Shown: positions 62,635 through 64,000 of the stretch, one piece after another
How positions within the stretch are numbered: position 1 is the first letter of the stretch
Layout of the letters: every line of letters begins with the position of its first letter
Assembly (NCBI GenBank): GCA_947561395.2
Contig: OX387187.1
Coordinates: forward strand, 43,507,253-43,571,252
Reading direction: 5' to 3'
Source: Buxus sempervirens
Lineage: Eukaryota; Streptophyta; Magnoliopsida; Buxales; Buxaceae
DNA length: 64,000 nucleotides
Position numbers and translations under genes: made by a program
The notes under the pieces: model-generated
What the model was told of the DNA's origin: nothing
The model's database searches: none
What the model saw: only the letters and a program-made list of their open reading frames with translations

Positions 62635-64000
62635 CTGCAGTCGTTACTATCTCGAAGAACCTTGACACTTCTGATATCTTCTTTGCAGTATAACGTCTTT
62701 TTCTTGCCCTTTTTGCATCTGCCTTTTTTTGTGCTGTGCTTATTGTATTGCACGCCTTCTTCAAGGCTTTTTCTCTTTCCTTCTTCAACTTGTTCTGTTC
62801 AAAAGTCATATAGCATCAGTAGACCAAAAACAATATGAATTATTTTAATTGTTGAAAAGGTCCTTTTAATGTTCAATCTGGTCACTGCTTAAGAAATAGT
62901 CCAAATTTCAGAAATAAAGTTCCTGAATGTATGAGTGTATCTTCTCTCAATAAAACTTCTCAACATTGACAGTAAGAATAGCGTCTCACCTTAATTTCCT
63001 CTAGCTCACTACTAGCTCCCGCAGTCTCCTTGAACTCCCAGGCATTAACTGCAGCTTCCTTCCAGGGAATCGGATTAACTGCAAATTCCAGGGAATCGGC
63101 TCAACAGGGTGAAAGAACTTTCCGTGATTTCATAACTGGAATTAGGAGGAGCAATTTTGAGGCCAGACTAGATGAGCGGATGGAAGCCCAGTCGAGTGAG
63201 CTCATTAACAAGTATGAATACTTCTTTCAGATCTTCCTTGGCATTCATAAACGTGCACATGCCATTCATCTCAGGCTCACATGCAACATCTTTTCTCGTT
63301 GATGTGGGTATACCTTTGAGATGAAAACGTAAGAAATGTATTTATAGCTTAAAAATGTCAAAGGTATACCCACATCAACGAGAAAAGATTTTGCATGTGA
63401 GCCTGAGATGAATGGCATGTGCACGTTTATGAATGCCAAGGAAGATCAGAAAGAAGTATTCATACTTGTTAATGAGCTCACTCGACTTGGCTTCCATCCG
63501 CTCATCTAGTCTGGCCTCAAAATTGCTCCTCCTAATTCCAGTTATGAAATCACGGAAAGTTCTTTCACCCTGTTGAGCCGATTCCCTGGAATTTGAGTTT
63601 ATGATTCTCCCCATATGTGCTTTCAAAGCTCTCTGCATATCCATTTCATTGCCATTGCCATTGAAATTGTGGCACGTATTCATGATTCATAAAAAACGAG
63701 TCAGACTTTAGCATTCTAATAAAATAATAACATGTTAATTAGAGTTAAAAAATCACACAATCACACAAACCTGGTGATAGTTGAAATGCACTGAGCAGTG
63801 CATTCAAATGGCAATGTCTGTTGCGTTCATCTTGTTCATGGGTGCTAGAACTAATCGTGGTGGGTTTGCATAAGAGAAGCTTTCGAAATGTGCTAATTGG
63901 CTCACTCTTTTTTTTTTCAGCTTGTTGTCATATCCGCATTCTTGTATAACGGGTTCAACATCTAGTGTAGCTATTTTCTCTTCTGAGGTTACCATATCTC
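62635..64000 (-). pseudogene. Partial minus-strand gene for a basic helical, remorin-like protein, interrupted
   Basis: Well-supported exons on the minus strand are 62635-62794 (donor gtaagc; NKLKKEREKALKKACNTIS then QKKADAKRARKRR, ending IVTTAG) and 62990 to about 63080 (NPIPWKEAAVNAWEFKETAG..SSELEEIK, donor gtgaga); they join in phase 0. A further exon-like ORF lies at about 63466-63683 (SRESAQQGERTF, RLDERMEAKSSELINK) and another at 63770-63995. The AWE motif followed by a long basic coiled-coil region with KKA and a closing T.GKLP recalls the remorin C-terminal domain (membrane-nanodomain proteins), but similarity is loose. An inverted copy of the third exon separates it from the second, and a run of ten A near 63908 seems to shift the frame in the outermost exon. 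It may be a damaged gene or one with an unusual intron. Confidence 0.45.
63082..63595. repeat. Near-perfect inverted duplication of an exon (238-bp arms, 38-bp spacer)
   Basis: The left arm 63082-63319 and right arm 63358-63595 are reverse complements with equal length and no gaps. I count three mismatches (cccagtc/ccaagtc, ttcagat/ttctgat, gcaacat/gcaaaat). The right arm is the sense copy for the minus-strand gene; the left arm is an antisense copy within the same transcription unit. The spacer is 63320-63357. Just outside the left arm, tccagggaatcgg occurs twice (63061 and 63087). Confidence 0.95.

Noticed and set aside
63030..63302. 90-codon plus-strand ORF as a gene
   Set aside because: It is the antisense-placed inverted copy of the minus-strand exon at 63358-63595.

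Overview
This is plant nuclear DNA, most likely from a eudicot. The evidence is AT-rich sequence, GT-AG introns, plant-specific families (a RIN2/RIN3-type E3 ligase, a clade I ATG8, GOLVEN/RGF peptide precursors, a DUF4535 mini-protein) and plant transposons (SIRE-like Copia, CACTA, hAT, Mutator-type and PIF/Harbinger-type elements). The sequence does not fix the species.

Layout. 1-336 is one end of a CACTA element. 762-26707 is a tandemly duplicated locus carrying two near-identical single-exon genes for an unnamed multi-pass membrane protein (15789-18044 and 22857-25133). Transposons have broken up the locus: two stacked foldback elements, a complete 10.85-kb Copia element (4649-15500) in the proximal upstream region of the first gene, a solo LTR (20376-21684) and a hAT element (25703-26534). 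Because the unit is duplicated, the intact paralogous copies act as empty sites, so element ends and target-site duplications can be read directly.

26708-33300 is mainly intergenic. It holds a 57-aa DUF4535 gene on the minus strand and several small DNA transposons. 34324-43838 is a 12-coding-exon gene for a RIN2/RIN3 (gp78/AMFR-like) membrane RING-H2 ubiquitin ligase. 46876-52395 is a five-coding-exon ATG8 gene whose large introns contain LINE debris. 52930-54815 holds a foldback element and a TRIM-like retroelement remnant. 56234-57629 holds two adjacent GOLVEN/RGF/CLEL-type peptide genes. The right edge (62635 to beyond 64000, minus strand) is a partial gene for a basic helical, remorin-like protein. 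It is interrupted by a 238+238 bp near-perfect inverted duplication of one of its own exons.

The host genes do not form one pathway. The E3 ligase (ER/plasma-membrane protein turnover) and ATG8 (autophagy) are simply same-strand neighbours. The two observations I would check first are the inverted exon duplication at 63082-63595, which should fold into a long dsRNA if transcribed, and the promoter-proximal Copia insertion that distinguishes the two membrane-protein paralogues.
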